Part shown: positions 38,499 to 49,631 of the stretch, piece by piece
Layout: each line of letters starts with the position of its first letter
Position numbering within the stretch: position 1 is the first letter of the stretch
DNA from: Spirodela intermedia
Taxonomy: Eukaryota > Streptophyta > Magnoliopsida > Alismatales > Araceae
Assembly (NCBI GenBank): GCA_902729315.2
Contig: LR746264.1
Location: forward strand, 3,140,878-3,204,877
DNA: 64,000 nt
Direction of reading: 5' to 3'
The notes under the pieces: generated by a model
Told to the model about the DNA's origin: nothing
Databases searched by the model: none
Seen by the model: the letters and a program-made list of their open reading frames with translations, nothing else
Position numbers and translations under genes: made by a program

Positions 38499-38600
38499 TG
38501 GAATAATGAAATCAGGAAGAACAGTAGTAGAAGTCATTTCGTCTCGCCGCGCTGAAGCCTTGTAGCTCTCGAGGCTTTGAGTGTATTCGACACATATTCA
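36245..38600 (-). other. ATG9 5'UTR: leader exons and a 2-kb intron
   Basis: On the minus strand, an acceptor TTTCCAG near 36320 precedes about 75 bp of leader before the ATG. A donor GGC|GTGAGTAG at 38308-38301 ends a GC-rich leader exon, which also contains a CT tract (plus-strand GA at 38455-38494). The intron between them is AT-rich with no supported coding region. Several plus-strand short frames here look incidental. The transcription start is probably near 38550-38600. Confidence 0.5.
38455..38494. repeat. (GA)n tract in the ATG9 leader exon
   Basis: About 40 bp of GA on the plus strand, CT on the ATG9 strand. Its place near the inferred start site matches the pyrimidine patches of SEC13 and RBX1. 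Confidence 0.9.
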
Positions 38601-39674
38601 CAGAAAAAAGGTTTAAATAAAAATAATTACTTTATCAAAGGTCTTCAAACCAAAAAAGCATCCGCGTTCGCCCCCCTCAATTGCGTGCTATACGGCCTAT
38701 GATACTTCCCCAAGGAAAATTTCCCATAGATCCTCAGGTAAGGAAAAGATTTCTTGTGGGACTCGTCATTCACAGCGCCAACGCCAGCAGAGTTTTGCGG
38801 GACACGTAAGTTCAGCGAGGATTTAAATTTTATAAAGAAAAGGGCTTAAAACACCTTAATTATATTAAATAAGGTTTAGATTATACAAATCCCTACTCGT
38901 ATTTATAACGAGAGGAGGAAGGCGTGTTCCGTGTAAAGCGAGTTACATCCGGTCGGTGCTTGTCCCTTGGCAAGCGAATCGCATTGCGTGGAACTCGGTA
39001 AATATTATGAGTCTCAAATATTATGTGAAACATGAGCTAGAGATGAGAATCAGTGCCCACCTTCACGATACATACGGTTGTGAGGTTTTTTTTTCCTCAT
39101 CGACGGCGTGGCGGGTCGTGGGGGCTCATACGCCATGTGACACGCTGGCATTTCTCTCTGACACGTACGAATGGCGTACCTGAATCACGTTTCTCACCCT
39201 TTGTGATGTAAAATTGTGAATGTACCTCAAAACACTCAGAAGGCATTATTTTTATTTAACATTTGTATCCTTTTGGGGCATATCCCCCATTTCCCGACGG
39301 ATCCGTTAAGATCTCATTTTTCCGAGGACTTTTCGACAAATTACGGCCTTTGTAGCATTTAATCGAGCATTTTTATTGATTTAATTCGGCAATAAACAAC
39401 ATCCAATGGGACCTCAACCATTTATACCAAATAATTAATATTTTCCATACGAATACAAAATTAAGGTGTATTTTTTTGATGACGTCATTCGCACGAATAT
39501 TTTACCCCATTAAATATTCGCTTCATTAAAAATAAAAAACCATACCTACGTATATTCTTATATATATTTATATATGAATGGAGAGGGAGAGAGCGACGGG
39601 GGAGGGGGGGGTACATTAATGCACCTCGAAATATCGTCTGTGGGTAGTTTCTAAAAAAAATGTATTTTTCTATC

Positions 39675-39716
<42 letters not shown>

Positions 39717-40499
39717 GAGAGCAGCTTCTTGCGGGGTGCAACTTGAACGGGGACGCCGAAGAAGAACAGGAAAGGACGAGGGGAAGAAAAAATTCTCCCC
39801 CGAAGGAAGTCTCTCTCTCTCTCTCTCTCTCTAAACTATTTATGGCCCTACAAGGCCAAGATAATCTGTCCTCAATGATTGCGTTCACAGGACCCTTTTG
39901 CGAATAACACCCTTATGAAAAACTAAAATTGCATGCTGACCCCTGTCCAGCCCCGGCCCGGCCCACTACTAAGAGAGAGAGAGAGAGAGGGGATAAAGAT
40001 AGGGTTCAGCTCTTCTGGGTCTGACGGCGTCACGAAGCGGAAACTTCTACCCCAAAACAGAAAGCGGGCCGGCCCGCTCTTGATTTTTAGCTTAATTTTA
40101 ATGCCCAAGCTCAGAAAATAACGAACCGGGCGGGGCAAATTTTTTAATATTCTTGGATAAAGTTGTGAGGCCCAGACTTGGAAAAGCCCGGCCCAAACCA
40201 GGTTACCAGAGACAGACAGAGCCCTCCTCGTCACTGCCAGGCCACAAGACATTATCTTGACTACCAGCCCAAGAGAGTTCCAACCGAAGGTCAAAAAACC
40301 AGGCCCATTCATAATGGTCCAACAGACGCCACCCAAGAATCCCACAAAGAAAGAGAGAGAGAGAGAGAGATCCCAAGAAGGCCCAACCGCAGCCACCGCA
40401 CAAAAGCACGAGTCAACTCTTCTGAGAGGGGTGAGCGCGTTTGAAGGCAGAGGCGGACGTCAACTCCAGAGGGTCCCCTCCTGGCTTGGGGAGAGGCGA
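38600..40499. other. Intergenic region between ATG9 and mS34
   Basis: This is the ATG9 promoter side and the mS34 3' flank. It includes a GA/CT foldback (39677-39832) and GGCCC-rich DNA at 39940-40330. A 157-codon minus-strand frame at 39923-40396 downstream of mS34 has no recognisable domain. Confidence 0.5.
39677..39832. repeat. (GA)n ... (CT)n inverted pair
   Basis: A GA tract (39677-39721, one TA interruption) is followed, about 90 bp later, by a CT tract (39810-39832). A transcript of either strand could fold into a hairpin with a 20-bp-plus GA:CU stem. Confidence 0.7.
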
Positions 40500-42361
40500 T
40501 CAGATCTTGACTGCATCGGCCCGAGGTCTCCACAGACCAAGCCGGTACTTGTGGGCGTAGCTGAGGATCAGCTTTCTCTGCATGGTTCGGAATTGTCAAG
40601 AATTATCTTGCTCGGGATGTAGGAAATAAAATGATAAATATTTGAGCATTCGATCAATAATTACTTTCTGATTCCCTCCAAAATCTAAACAACTGAAATA
40701 ATTAGACATCTAATGTATTTAAATTCCTTTGAATAATCTTCTCTGAATGAAGCACTTGAAAAAAAATAAAAATTATAGATTTCCGATCCTGTTTAATAAC
40801 ACAAAATTTGATTCCCACATATATATAGATTAAGAAAAATAAGAGAAAATTGTCCCCTAAATTATTCCAAGAAAATCTCTCCATGTCAACCTTCTGCGCA
40901 CATTTTCCAATCATCGTTGGGTTGCGCTGTGATGGGTGACTCATCACATAATACCCTATCTTGTATAGGATCAGGAACATGCAAATGGGGTAGTAAACTT
41001 GGAGAGAAGTCGGATATGATGCTGCAAATTTGAATGCCATTCTACACATATTTATCTTCAAGTGAGCATAAATGGAATCACTATCACTATCAGTACACAA
41101 CGCATATCTCATCCAAATCGATTTCCAAAGTTCTTATTGGATGAGATTAAGATTCAGTGCTGCACTTGGAATCATTGACTGAATTACTGATGCCATGCTT
41201 AGTCGATCCACCGCTGGTCTCTATCGGTCATATAATCTGATGAACGAACGCTTGTGCTGTTTACATTTTCTGACAGATTAGAGAGAGAGAGGGAGAGAGA
41301 GAGAGAGAGAGAGAGAGAACTATGAAGACATTGGCAACACCATCAGACAATGGCAGCAAAAATGGGATGCCATGGAGCCCAATTCTTGCCAAATCCTCTC
41401 CGTTGGAAATATTTTTTTTCAATTCCTTTTTCTAATGAACTTTGAAAAATCAGAACAACTATGCAACACATCACATCCTGTGGAGATGACTTCCATGATG
41501 CTTTTATTCTGGGAGTTCAACATCTTGAAGTCTAGATGGCATCAATTCATCAGCCTGAGATAAGTGAAACCGCCAGTAGTTGTCCCAGAACATCAGATAA
41601 ACATGATGATATATTTTCAGCCAGAGTTTTCTGGAAGATGGAATCCACCGAAAGTAGTAAGGATCTGTGTGAAACCACAAAGATTCAGGCTTCGATTGAT
41701 CTCTGTCACCTCTACTTACTAGTTTGTGATGAAGACGAAACCAGCCAGTAGGCATTAACATATGAAATAAGAAAAAAACGACGACTCTGCAACCTGCTTT
41801 TCTCATAAGTTCTTCTGTGTGGAACAGGACAAGCCATGCTACTAATATATATATAAACGAAGAAACAAAGCATTTATCATCCTAGAGTGCAGAAAGAATC
41901 CGTGAAGAATGAGGAATACACGCTGTTGAATGCCGGATTTAACAAGGATATACGACACGAAAAAACCGGTTTAAGTAAATAAGAGATGGAGCAACGGTGT
42001 ATAATAGATCACCAACATGTTTGCAGGGAATTCCAAGCTTCTTGAGCCGTAGAGTTCGGGTGACAAGGAGCTTCTGTAAGTCCCCGATCTCCGCGTCCAG
42101 TTTCGCTACATGGGCCTCCACCCCCTTCCCGACCCCGATGAGGAACTCCGGGATCCCCACCTTCACTGCAACCAGACGCATCAAATTTAACAGAGCGGGT
42201 GATCAAATCCTCAGCAATGGCAGCACAGATCAGAGATTAACAACACATCGATGAAAGTGTGTACCCAGGTAGGGGCTCCTGGTTGAGAAGAAATGGTGCC
42301 GCGACGCGCCCGCTCCGCACGCACGCGCGACGATCCGGCCCCAGAACGTCACCATCGACAT
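40500..42361 (-). CDS. mS34: Mitochondrial small ribosomal subunit protein mS34
   Basis: Three minus-strand exons (42361-42265, 42165-42017, 40577-40500) join in phase to 107 residues. After an Arg/Ala/His/Ser-rich N-terminus that looks like a mitochondrial presequence (TFWGRIVARACGAG, RHHFFSTRSPYL), the core reads VKVGIPEFLIGVGKGVEAHV, then LKKLGIPCKH and, across the last junction, RKLILSYAHKYRLGLWRPRA. This matches the plant protein annotated as 28S ribosomal protein S34 (Arabidopsis At5g52370 as I recall), found in the plant mitoribosome small subunit. The last exon is only 26 codons and lies 1.4 kb from exon 2, so an unspliced reading ends in unrelated residues. A second in-frame ATG is two codons downstream. 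The upstream motifs suit a ribosomal protein gene. Confidence 0.85.
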
Positions 42362-42481
42362 AGCCTACCCCCTCCTATCCCCGGGCTCCCACTTCCACGA
42401 TTGCCGCCGGCTGACTCTTCTCCTCCCTCGAGTTCCACTCCCTTTACAGAAACCCCAACGCAAAACCACTCTCTGTCTAAT

Positions 42482-42534
42482 AGCCCATGTCGGCCCATCG
42501 GACGGTCAGGCGGAGCCCAAACCTCAGGGTTTTT
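42482..42534 (-). promoter_or_regulatory. Site II and telo-box-like elements of mS34
   Basis: On the mS34 strand, TGGGCT/TGGGCC (Site II, TGGGCY) occur as plus-strand RGCCCA at 42482-42487, 42492-42497 and 42514-42519. A telo-box-like AAAAACCCTGAG covers about 42522-42534. They lie 120-175 bp upstream of the start codon. This combination is well known in plant ribosomal and mitochondrial protein promoters. Confidence 0.65.
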
Positions 42535-42862
42535 GAACCGAAAATTAGAATATGTCAAATTAGAACCTCAAGTAGAATTAAATTAGAAACTTTCGGGGTT
42601 TTTGGGAAAAAATCGGCGTCGGGGGGGGGTGAACAGAATTCACACGGGCCAGATCAACAATGAAATTAAAATATGTAAAATGACTATAATGGAAATTACC
42701 AATTTTTTGGGGTTTATTGGGGTAAAAAGCAGCCACATAGGCTGACATAATTCACACGGGCGAAATCAATAATAAAATTAGAATACATCAATGACTATAT
42801 TTACCAAAATTTGGGGGACATTTGGGGAAAAATTAATGTGACAGGAGTGAGTTTTGGCACCA
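42525..42862. repeat. About 112-bp tandem repeat upstream of mS34
   Basis: AATTCACACGGGC begins at 42637 and 42749, a 112-bp step. Each is preceded by a G-rich TTTGGGG..TTTGGGGwAAAA stretch and followed by an AAAATTAGAATAyrT-like segment. A third, earlier unit is partial. The array starts at the telo-box side of the mS34 promoter. Confidence 0.75.
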
Positions 42863-43170
42863 CCTTTGTCTAACCCTATATCAAGGAGATGGGTACCAAT
42901 AAAAAGATATATTGGGTGACTCATAATAAACTAATATATTTATGGTTATTTTATAATATTCTAGGATAATAGAATTTTATAATGAAGTCAAAACTTTGCA
43001 GAGTGGCCCTACTATGTGTGGCTCAATATTGGTAACGACATGTGAGGAAAAGGCCCACTAATCCAATCCAACTTAGGACATACAACTTCATCACTCATTG
43101 TGGATTGACAAGTTAATACTATGATTTAATGATCATCATCAAGATGTAAAGAGTCAACATGGTATGATTC
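42863..43170. other. AT-rich DNA, no gene
   Basis: A transition from the mS34 upstream region into retrotransposon-derived DNA. Nothing specific is seen. Confidence 0.5.
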
Positions 43171-43600
43171 TCTAATGAAAAACTTAAGAGATTCTTCATC
43201 CTAGAGGAATGAAAATAGGAGAGTAAACTATAAATTTAGCTAAAGTTTAAGAAAATAATTCAAGCATCTAATAAAAAGATGAGAGAAGGGGGGTTCCTAG
43301 AGGAAATTTTGGAGTCACTATTGAGGTTAATTCAAGAAAGTGTCCAGCTCTTTTATCAATTCTCTCTTTTCTAGAACTGTTGAGTCACCCAATTGTTATG
43401 GGTCTATATATCTCTTATGACTTACTCTTTGGAAAATTTACTACTCACCTCTCTAGTAATGGGGTCCTTATGGTTGTAAATTAATTAGATAATGGGCTTG
43501 AGAATGGCTCCATTGTGGGGCTAAAAATACCTTACTACTTTGTCTTAAAGGTGAAAGTCTATGAATTATTGGTGAAGGGTTGATGTTGTTTTACATGTCA
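43170..43600 (-). mobile_element. LTR-like segment, left member of a related pair
   Basis: Positions 43175-43560 align by eye, in the same orientation and order, with 57390-57760. Shared words include GAGTCAC, the CTCTAGTAATGG..CCTTA stretch and CATTGTGGG. For the antisense element this would be the 3' LTR, next to integrase-like sequence at 43700-44010. Divergence is substantial and exact ends are not visible. Confidence 0.5.
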
Positions 43601-43639
43601 TTTCGAACTTTGATAATCATTTTATTTAACTAAAACTGA

Positions 43640-44610
43640 TATGACATGAATGTCTTGGTGAGTATTGAGGATTGACTTTGATTGTACTATCTATTGAAGT
43701 TCTTTGTAAAGATCTAGGGTGAGAGAGATTGTACAAGTCCTTGTCCAATGCTTTCTTCAATTGAAAGACGTGAAAGATGGAGTTAATTTTTTAAAAGTTC
43801 AAGGTGTCCAACCTATATATTATTAATTTATCAAGAATAAAGAATGGCCAAAAATAGTTAGGAGATAATTTTTTATTTTGTATTTGTGCCAAGGATCTAT
43901 TCTTATATAGTTGGTGTCTAATCTATACTAGGTCTCCTTCAATAAACTCACCCTCCCATTGATACTAGTTGATTTAAGTTTACATCTTGACTTGAACATG
44001 AGTTAATTATTATTTTATCTCCTCTAATATGGCCTTGCTGTTGTAGTTGCTCTATCAATTAACTGACTAAAGCTGGTTGAATGTTTGATCAAGTGATTGG
44101 CAAAGAGGTAAATCACTTGGAAAAGAGTGGTATTAGTGGCTGAATAAAATGTAGCATTGTGCTAAAATCCATCCCAAGGTATCTATTCATTCCATTAATT
44201 GAGTTTATCATATGAGATGCAATGAAGATAAGTTTCAAGACATATGTTGCCTCTTATGAATACTACCCTTGACCACTAAAACCTTGTCTTCAAGATAGAA
44301 ATTGAGGAATTATTAATAGATAATTGTGACCATCTCTCATGGTGTTTCAAAGACGAGAAGATCTTTCTTTTGAATGAAGACCTCTAGGCCTATTGGGGTG
44401 AGTCTTGTGTCTAGCACTACTTAGGGTTTGATGTTTCAATTAAGTGCTTCATCTAAAGCTATTATGAGGGGTTGATTGCAATTAGTGAATCTTAGAGCCT
44501 TGTGCAATCAAGAGACATGAATAGGGTAAAGAGAATAAGTATGGAGAAGGTCCAAATGATAAGTGAAAAGTCTATTTTTTTATGATCTTATAGGGGCCAA
44601 AGAAATGTAA
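43640..44610 (-). mobile_element. Ty3/gypsy integrase C-terminal remnant (antisense)
   Basis: Translated on the minus strand, 44010-43700 contains words typical of the Ty3/gypsy integrase C-terminus and pol end: EFIEGDLV (GDLV module), KKLSPNYFWPF (equivalent of KLSPRFYGPF) and SIFHVFQLKKALDK (equivalent of HPVFHVSQLKK). Stop codons and frame changes interrupt it, so it is decayed. Sequence to 44610 probably continues pol but is too degraded to assign. Confidence 0.6.
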
Positions 44611-44693
44611 GGATAACGTCTCATTATGCTTCTTTATGAGTGATTATATTCGATATAGTCCAAGATACAAATACATCATCTTATCTTCTTGAA

Positions 44694-46240
44694 ATTTGAT
44701 ATCTAATAAGTTTTTATTATCATGAGTTAATAATTAATTAATAATATATTTTAAGCCTTAATTTATGATAAATAGACTTATATTTATTTTAAATTGAGAA
44801 AAATAGTTTTAACTTGATTAATGTGAAATTGTGGCTAATTATGTGATTTTATCTAAATTAATATAATTTTTATAAGTATATTTTGAGATGAAATAAAAAT
44901 AATAAAAAATAAGAAATAGAAAAAGGGGTGGACTCACTAGCTAGCTAGGACCCACACAAGGGTTGGAAGCACAATTGAGGGACTCACTAGCCAGCTAAGC
45001 CCGCATGTAGGTTGGAGGCACAATCAAGGGGACTCACAAGTTGGGGGGCTTGAGTGGCTAAGGATTAGTTAGGGTATGTGTGGTCACTAGGGACCAGTGA
45101 ACATAGGGCAAGGAGTGGTCATATGCATGTGTAGTTGTTGATATGAGAGAGGACTAGTAAGGGCACATGTATGTTGATATGAGAGAGGATCATAGAAAAT
45201 AGTTGATGTGAGACTAAACCTACACCAATGCTTGTTTACAAGTTTTAATGTTTTGTAGAGTGTCAATCAATGATTAAGTAGTTGGAATCATTTGCCCATC
45301 GACAGAAATTTTGATAACATTATTCAAAAATCACGTGTCAACAAAGATTTTGAATACAAAAGTTATGAATTCTTTGAATAAATCATCTCCAATTAATTGA
45401 TGAACACATCATTGTCGAGAATAAAATGATCTGTATAAAGATAGTCATTATCTCATCATAATGTACTAAGTATGATCCTTGAGACACACTTCACCTTCAC
45501 CCAACTTATCTCTATTAAGTGACAATCATCAGAGATTCAAAAGCTTTCAAATTTTCACTTTTTTGGTTGATAGCCACCGAAGATGATTCATTGACTCATT
45601 TCATTAATTTCTAGACTTCGTAAAAGGATTAAGAGATAACCCATGTCATAAATGTCTAAAGAAAATTTTCAAGGTTGTGAACATCACATAATAATTCTTT
45701 TGAACACTCAAAATTTTAACACTCATCGTTGTGATGCTAAAAATTTAAATTTAATTTTTATTTAAATTAGTGAGATTTTTTATGATTTTAAGTTTCAAAA
45801 CTATTATTTAGTCAATTATAATTCTTTAGACTTTTACATATCTTAATTTGATCAATTAAATTATTTCTAATCATTTAAGTAAAAATCATTGGGCGAAACT
45901 CTATTTCCACTCAAATTACATTCATTGTGGTGCTAATGTCATCTTGACATTCACACCTAAATTTTCTTTTTTGTAATTTTTTAAATATATTTTCTTTCAT
46001 TATTTAGTCTCAAAATTATAAAAAAATTGTATGTTTGAAAAAAAACTCTCAATTTTTATCTAATATTATCTTATATATCTATGATCAATCTGAAAATTTT
46101 TCACTATTTTGTAAATATTCTATTAAATTATAATTGATTTATTTTTACTAAACTAATTTTAAAATATAAAAAATAGTATTATCTAGTTTAATAAATTTTA
46201 AATTTATATGATTTATTATAAAATGATTAATTCACATCAA
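44694..46240. repeat. Dispersed repeat family R, copy 1
   Basis: It starts near the word GAGTTAATAATTAATTAATA and ends in an AAATTTTAAATTTATrTGATTTA-like stretch. It shares word order with copies at 47155-47910 and 53728-55480. This copy contains an internal partial duplication (GACTCACTAGC.AGCTA.G at about 44930 and 44980). No coding capacity is visible. It could be a non-autonomous retroelement or LTR derivative. Confidence 0.6.
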
Positions 46241-47154
46241 TATCCTAATAATATTGATTTACATGACATTTCATATAAATTTAAGTTTTTTAGATATGAT
46301 ATTTTAGCAACTATAAAATTTGCTCTCATTCACAAAACAATTTATCCACTAACTTAAAAGATATATGAGGTGACCCCTAACACATAATTTTGAGGATTGT
46401 GGCCATACAATGCTTTGAAAAATATTGTCCACTCTATGTCTTTGGGTTATGTGATGCAAAATAGTGGAGTTTTATTTTTAGTCCTCTATTGACAACTTTA
46501 ATATATCCATGAAGTACTATGTTTCGTTTCTCGCAGTTTGAATAAGGTAAACCAAAAGACACATGAATGTTTTATCTCACGATAATATAATTGAAAAAGA
46601 GATATCATGAAGATGTACAATCTCTCAAGTAAATACTTCAATAACTCTATTGGATATTAATGTTTCAATGGTAATTATTGACTGTATTTACTCAATTTGT
46701 TCCCACAATAGATATTGAATTGTAATGTCTATATTTAGAAATTCTTTCTGCAAAATCTAACGAGATGTCTTGCCATATTTGTTTTAAAATAAAGAGGGGT
46801 TGTTGAAGACCTATTGGGACTAGAGAATATATCTTTATTTTTGTTAGCAAATAAATCATTCTATCACATCTTGTTAACTTTTTTGTTTCATCTCCACCTA
46901 ATAAAATAGTGTGCATTATTTTTTTATGTTTTGAGATATTTAATATGTTCCCTTAATGAGGTTGTCATAAAGTAATTTAAGACTAGTTAGAATGAAATTA
47001 GTATGACATGAAGTTACCAAATGATTTTTGTAAAGTAAAAATTCTTAATTAATTGAATAGTGTGGTTAACAGACATCTCTTTGAAGATTTACTTATTAAA
47101 TTTGATTGAGCTTGTAGTCTATTTTCATTTTTCTTAAAATGTGTCGAATATAGT
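46241..47154. other. AT-rich DNA between repeat copies
   Basis: No coding region or RNA gene is recognisable. A 74-codon minus-strand frame at 46692-46916 has no known domain. Confidence 0.5.
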
Positions 47155-47910
47155 GATAAGTCTTCATTATTATGAGTTAATAATTAATAAATAATATAGT
47201 TTTAACTTTAACTCATGAAAATAGACTTATATTTATATTAAATTATGAAAAATAGTTTTTAGTTGATTAATGTAATTTTTTGGTTAATTATGTGTTTTTA
47301 TATAATTTTTATAATCCTATTTTTGAGATAATGAAGAAAAATTAAAAAATTAAAAAATTAAAAAAAGGAGGGACCCATCAGCCAACTGAATCTACAAGGG
47401 GGTTGAAAGTGCAATCAAGATAGAGCAATGATCAAGCTCAAGTGACTATAGACCAATGGGGGCACGTGTTCGTCACTCCTCTTTCATGTCATTGGTGGCC
47501 AGTCGACTACGGGGTAAAGAGTGATTGTACACACGAGAAAGAGACTCATTCTTTCTAAATCTGATATTACTATATATTCATCCAAAACTTTGATGTACAA
47601 CTAATGTGGGACTAAAACTTCGATTGTACACATATAAATTTTAAATATTTTTTATTTTATTTCTTAATTTAAAATTTATATAAAATTATATTCTTTGAAA
47701 AAAAATTAAAAAATTACTTGATATTATATTACATCCCTATGATTGATCTAAAAAATTTATACTATTCTTAAAACTTTTATTAAATTATAATTAATATATT
47801 TGTTCATAAATACTTCTAAATATCTAAAAATTAATATTTAATAATTTTATAAATTTTAAATTTATGTGATTTACTATATAATGACTTAGTCACATCATGT
47901 AGTTTATGGA
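47155..47910. repeat. Dispersed repeat family R, copy 2 (short)
   Basis: It has the same GAGTTAATAATTAATAAATA start, the same GAC/CCA..AAGTGCAATC and GCACGTGTTCGTCA middle, and the same AATTTTAAATTTATGTGATTTAC end as copies 1 and 3. It lacks about 0.8-1.0 kb of the interior. Confidence 0.6.
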
Positions 47911-48900
47911 GATTTGAGAGATACTAATTATACTTTTTTCACTCACCATAGGCACTCACTGATCAGACATAAGACATATGATTGCATCCTCCTTTATACC
48001 TTATTTAAAAATTAAGTTGAATTTAATTAGGACAAACATTTTAGTATTGGGGTGGTACATGACATTAATAAATACTTGAAGCTAGTTGGATATGTCTTGA
48101 TAATAAAATATTTATCTCATAAATAGTGGTGCCATTTTTGTATCACTAATGGTTATTTGAGTTATTTTTTTAAGAAAGAGTTTGACTAAAATATACAATC
48201 AACTATTAGTTAAATATTAAAACAACACCTACATAATTTGATTCATCTATTTCTAAAACAAAGGGTTTAGAGTAATCTAGTAGAGTCAATATTAATGTCT
48301 TCCTCATAGATAACTTGAGGAGTTCAAATATTTTTTATCTCTTCATTCTAGACAAATTCATTAGTTCCCAAATCATTCTCTCATATATTTCAACAAATTA
48401 ACAATAATAACATGCCAACATTATTGAGATCATGATTCAAGATGTCTTCTTGATGATTATAATTTACTTGAGGTGACATATTAGTTTTGATTAGTAAACT
48501 ACTACTATAATAAGATATATTATTTTTTCTTAGTTTGCACTATTGGATTCTTATTAGAATGTTTTGAATTGTACAAATCAAATACATGTTAATTTTAACA
48601 AGATCACATGTTAGTTTTACATAAAGACATTTAAGTCATTTAATGAACATATCATATCAATATCTCAACCTTTCAAATCTATGTTCATTAGAAGAAAAGT
48701 AGACAGTAGAAGATCATTCTTATCTCATCTATGATCTTAACCTATTGTAAATGGAGAAAAAACCTCATCACGAAGGACGGAGGGGAGAATGGTGAAAACT
48801 ACCTCAAGATTCATTCAACTCTAACCCTCATTATATAAGGAGTAATAATACACAACTTTTGTCAAAACGCTCTCAACTAATTACACTATTTTTCTACAAC
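47911..48900. other. AT-rich DNA without recognisable features
   Basis: No open frame longer than a few dozen codons and no repeat that I could match elsewhere in the window. Confidence 0.5.
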
Positions 48901-49620
48901 TTAGAACTTCCAACAAACCCTGAGAATGAACTTTGAAAATTCATCTTGACTAAATTGGTGATGACAAAAAATCTTGTTTTTTGAACATTCACTTGTTGGT
49001 GATGACAAAGATCTGTTGTGGCAACAACTCTCCCTTTTATGGTACTCACAAATGACTACCATTGAGGTTGTGGATTTGGTGACACCTTTGGTTCCTCCGA
49101 TGCTTGGCATGCCCAAGGACAGCTCACCATGGATATGATAAACACATGTGACTGGATCATGATGCTCATTATGTCCTAGGGTTGCAGAACCTACCTTGTA
49201 GTCATAAGATAGTTGATAGGGTGGCACCAAGCATGTGGAGGGTATCCATCTGCTTGGAGATCTGCATAGTGCAAAGATCTAATGCAAAGGCTCTTAGCTA
49301 TGATGTTTGATATGATGATGGGGCTTAGCTCTCATGGGAGGTGCAGGCCAGCACCCCTCCCACCGATCAAGTAATGAACTCACAGAGGAATTAGAAGGTA
49401 AAGGCCATTTTGACGAAAGTAGAGGTGAGCAAACAACACAAGACAACATAGACTGTAGCAATGTGGACTGGAGAACTCTGGTCACTAGACTATGAAGGAC
49501 ATATAAGTAATGCTGAATAGAGGGAGACGGATTGAGGAGGACTGAGTATGACACTGGATTGAGACAAGCATGGATAAGAGGTTGATTTTACCTCTCATAG
49601 AATGCTGATGAAGGTGGAAA
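48901..49620 (-). mobile_element. Possible second retroelement fragment
   Basis: On the minus strand a 109-codon frame (49230-48901) resembles no known family. To its right, AAGGCTCTTAGCTATGATG at about 49287 looks like a degraded antisense of the tRNA-Met primer-binding site found in copia elements (GGCTCTGATACCATG in intact ones). If so, an LTR remnant would occupy 49310-49600. Weak evidence. Confidence 0.25.
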
Positions 49621-49631
49621 CAATGATAATA

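Noticed and set aside
39923-40396. 157-codon minus-strand frame downstream of mS34
   Set aside because: It lies after the mS34 stop, includes a GA tract and has no recognisable domain, start context or splice structure.
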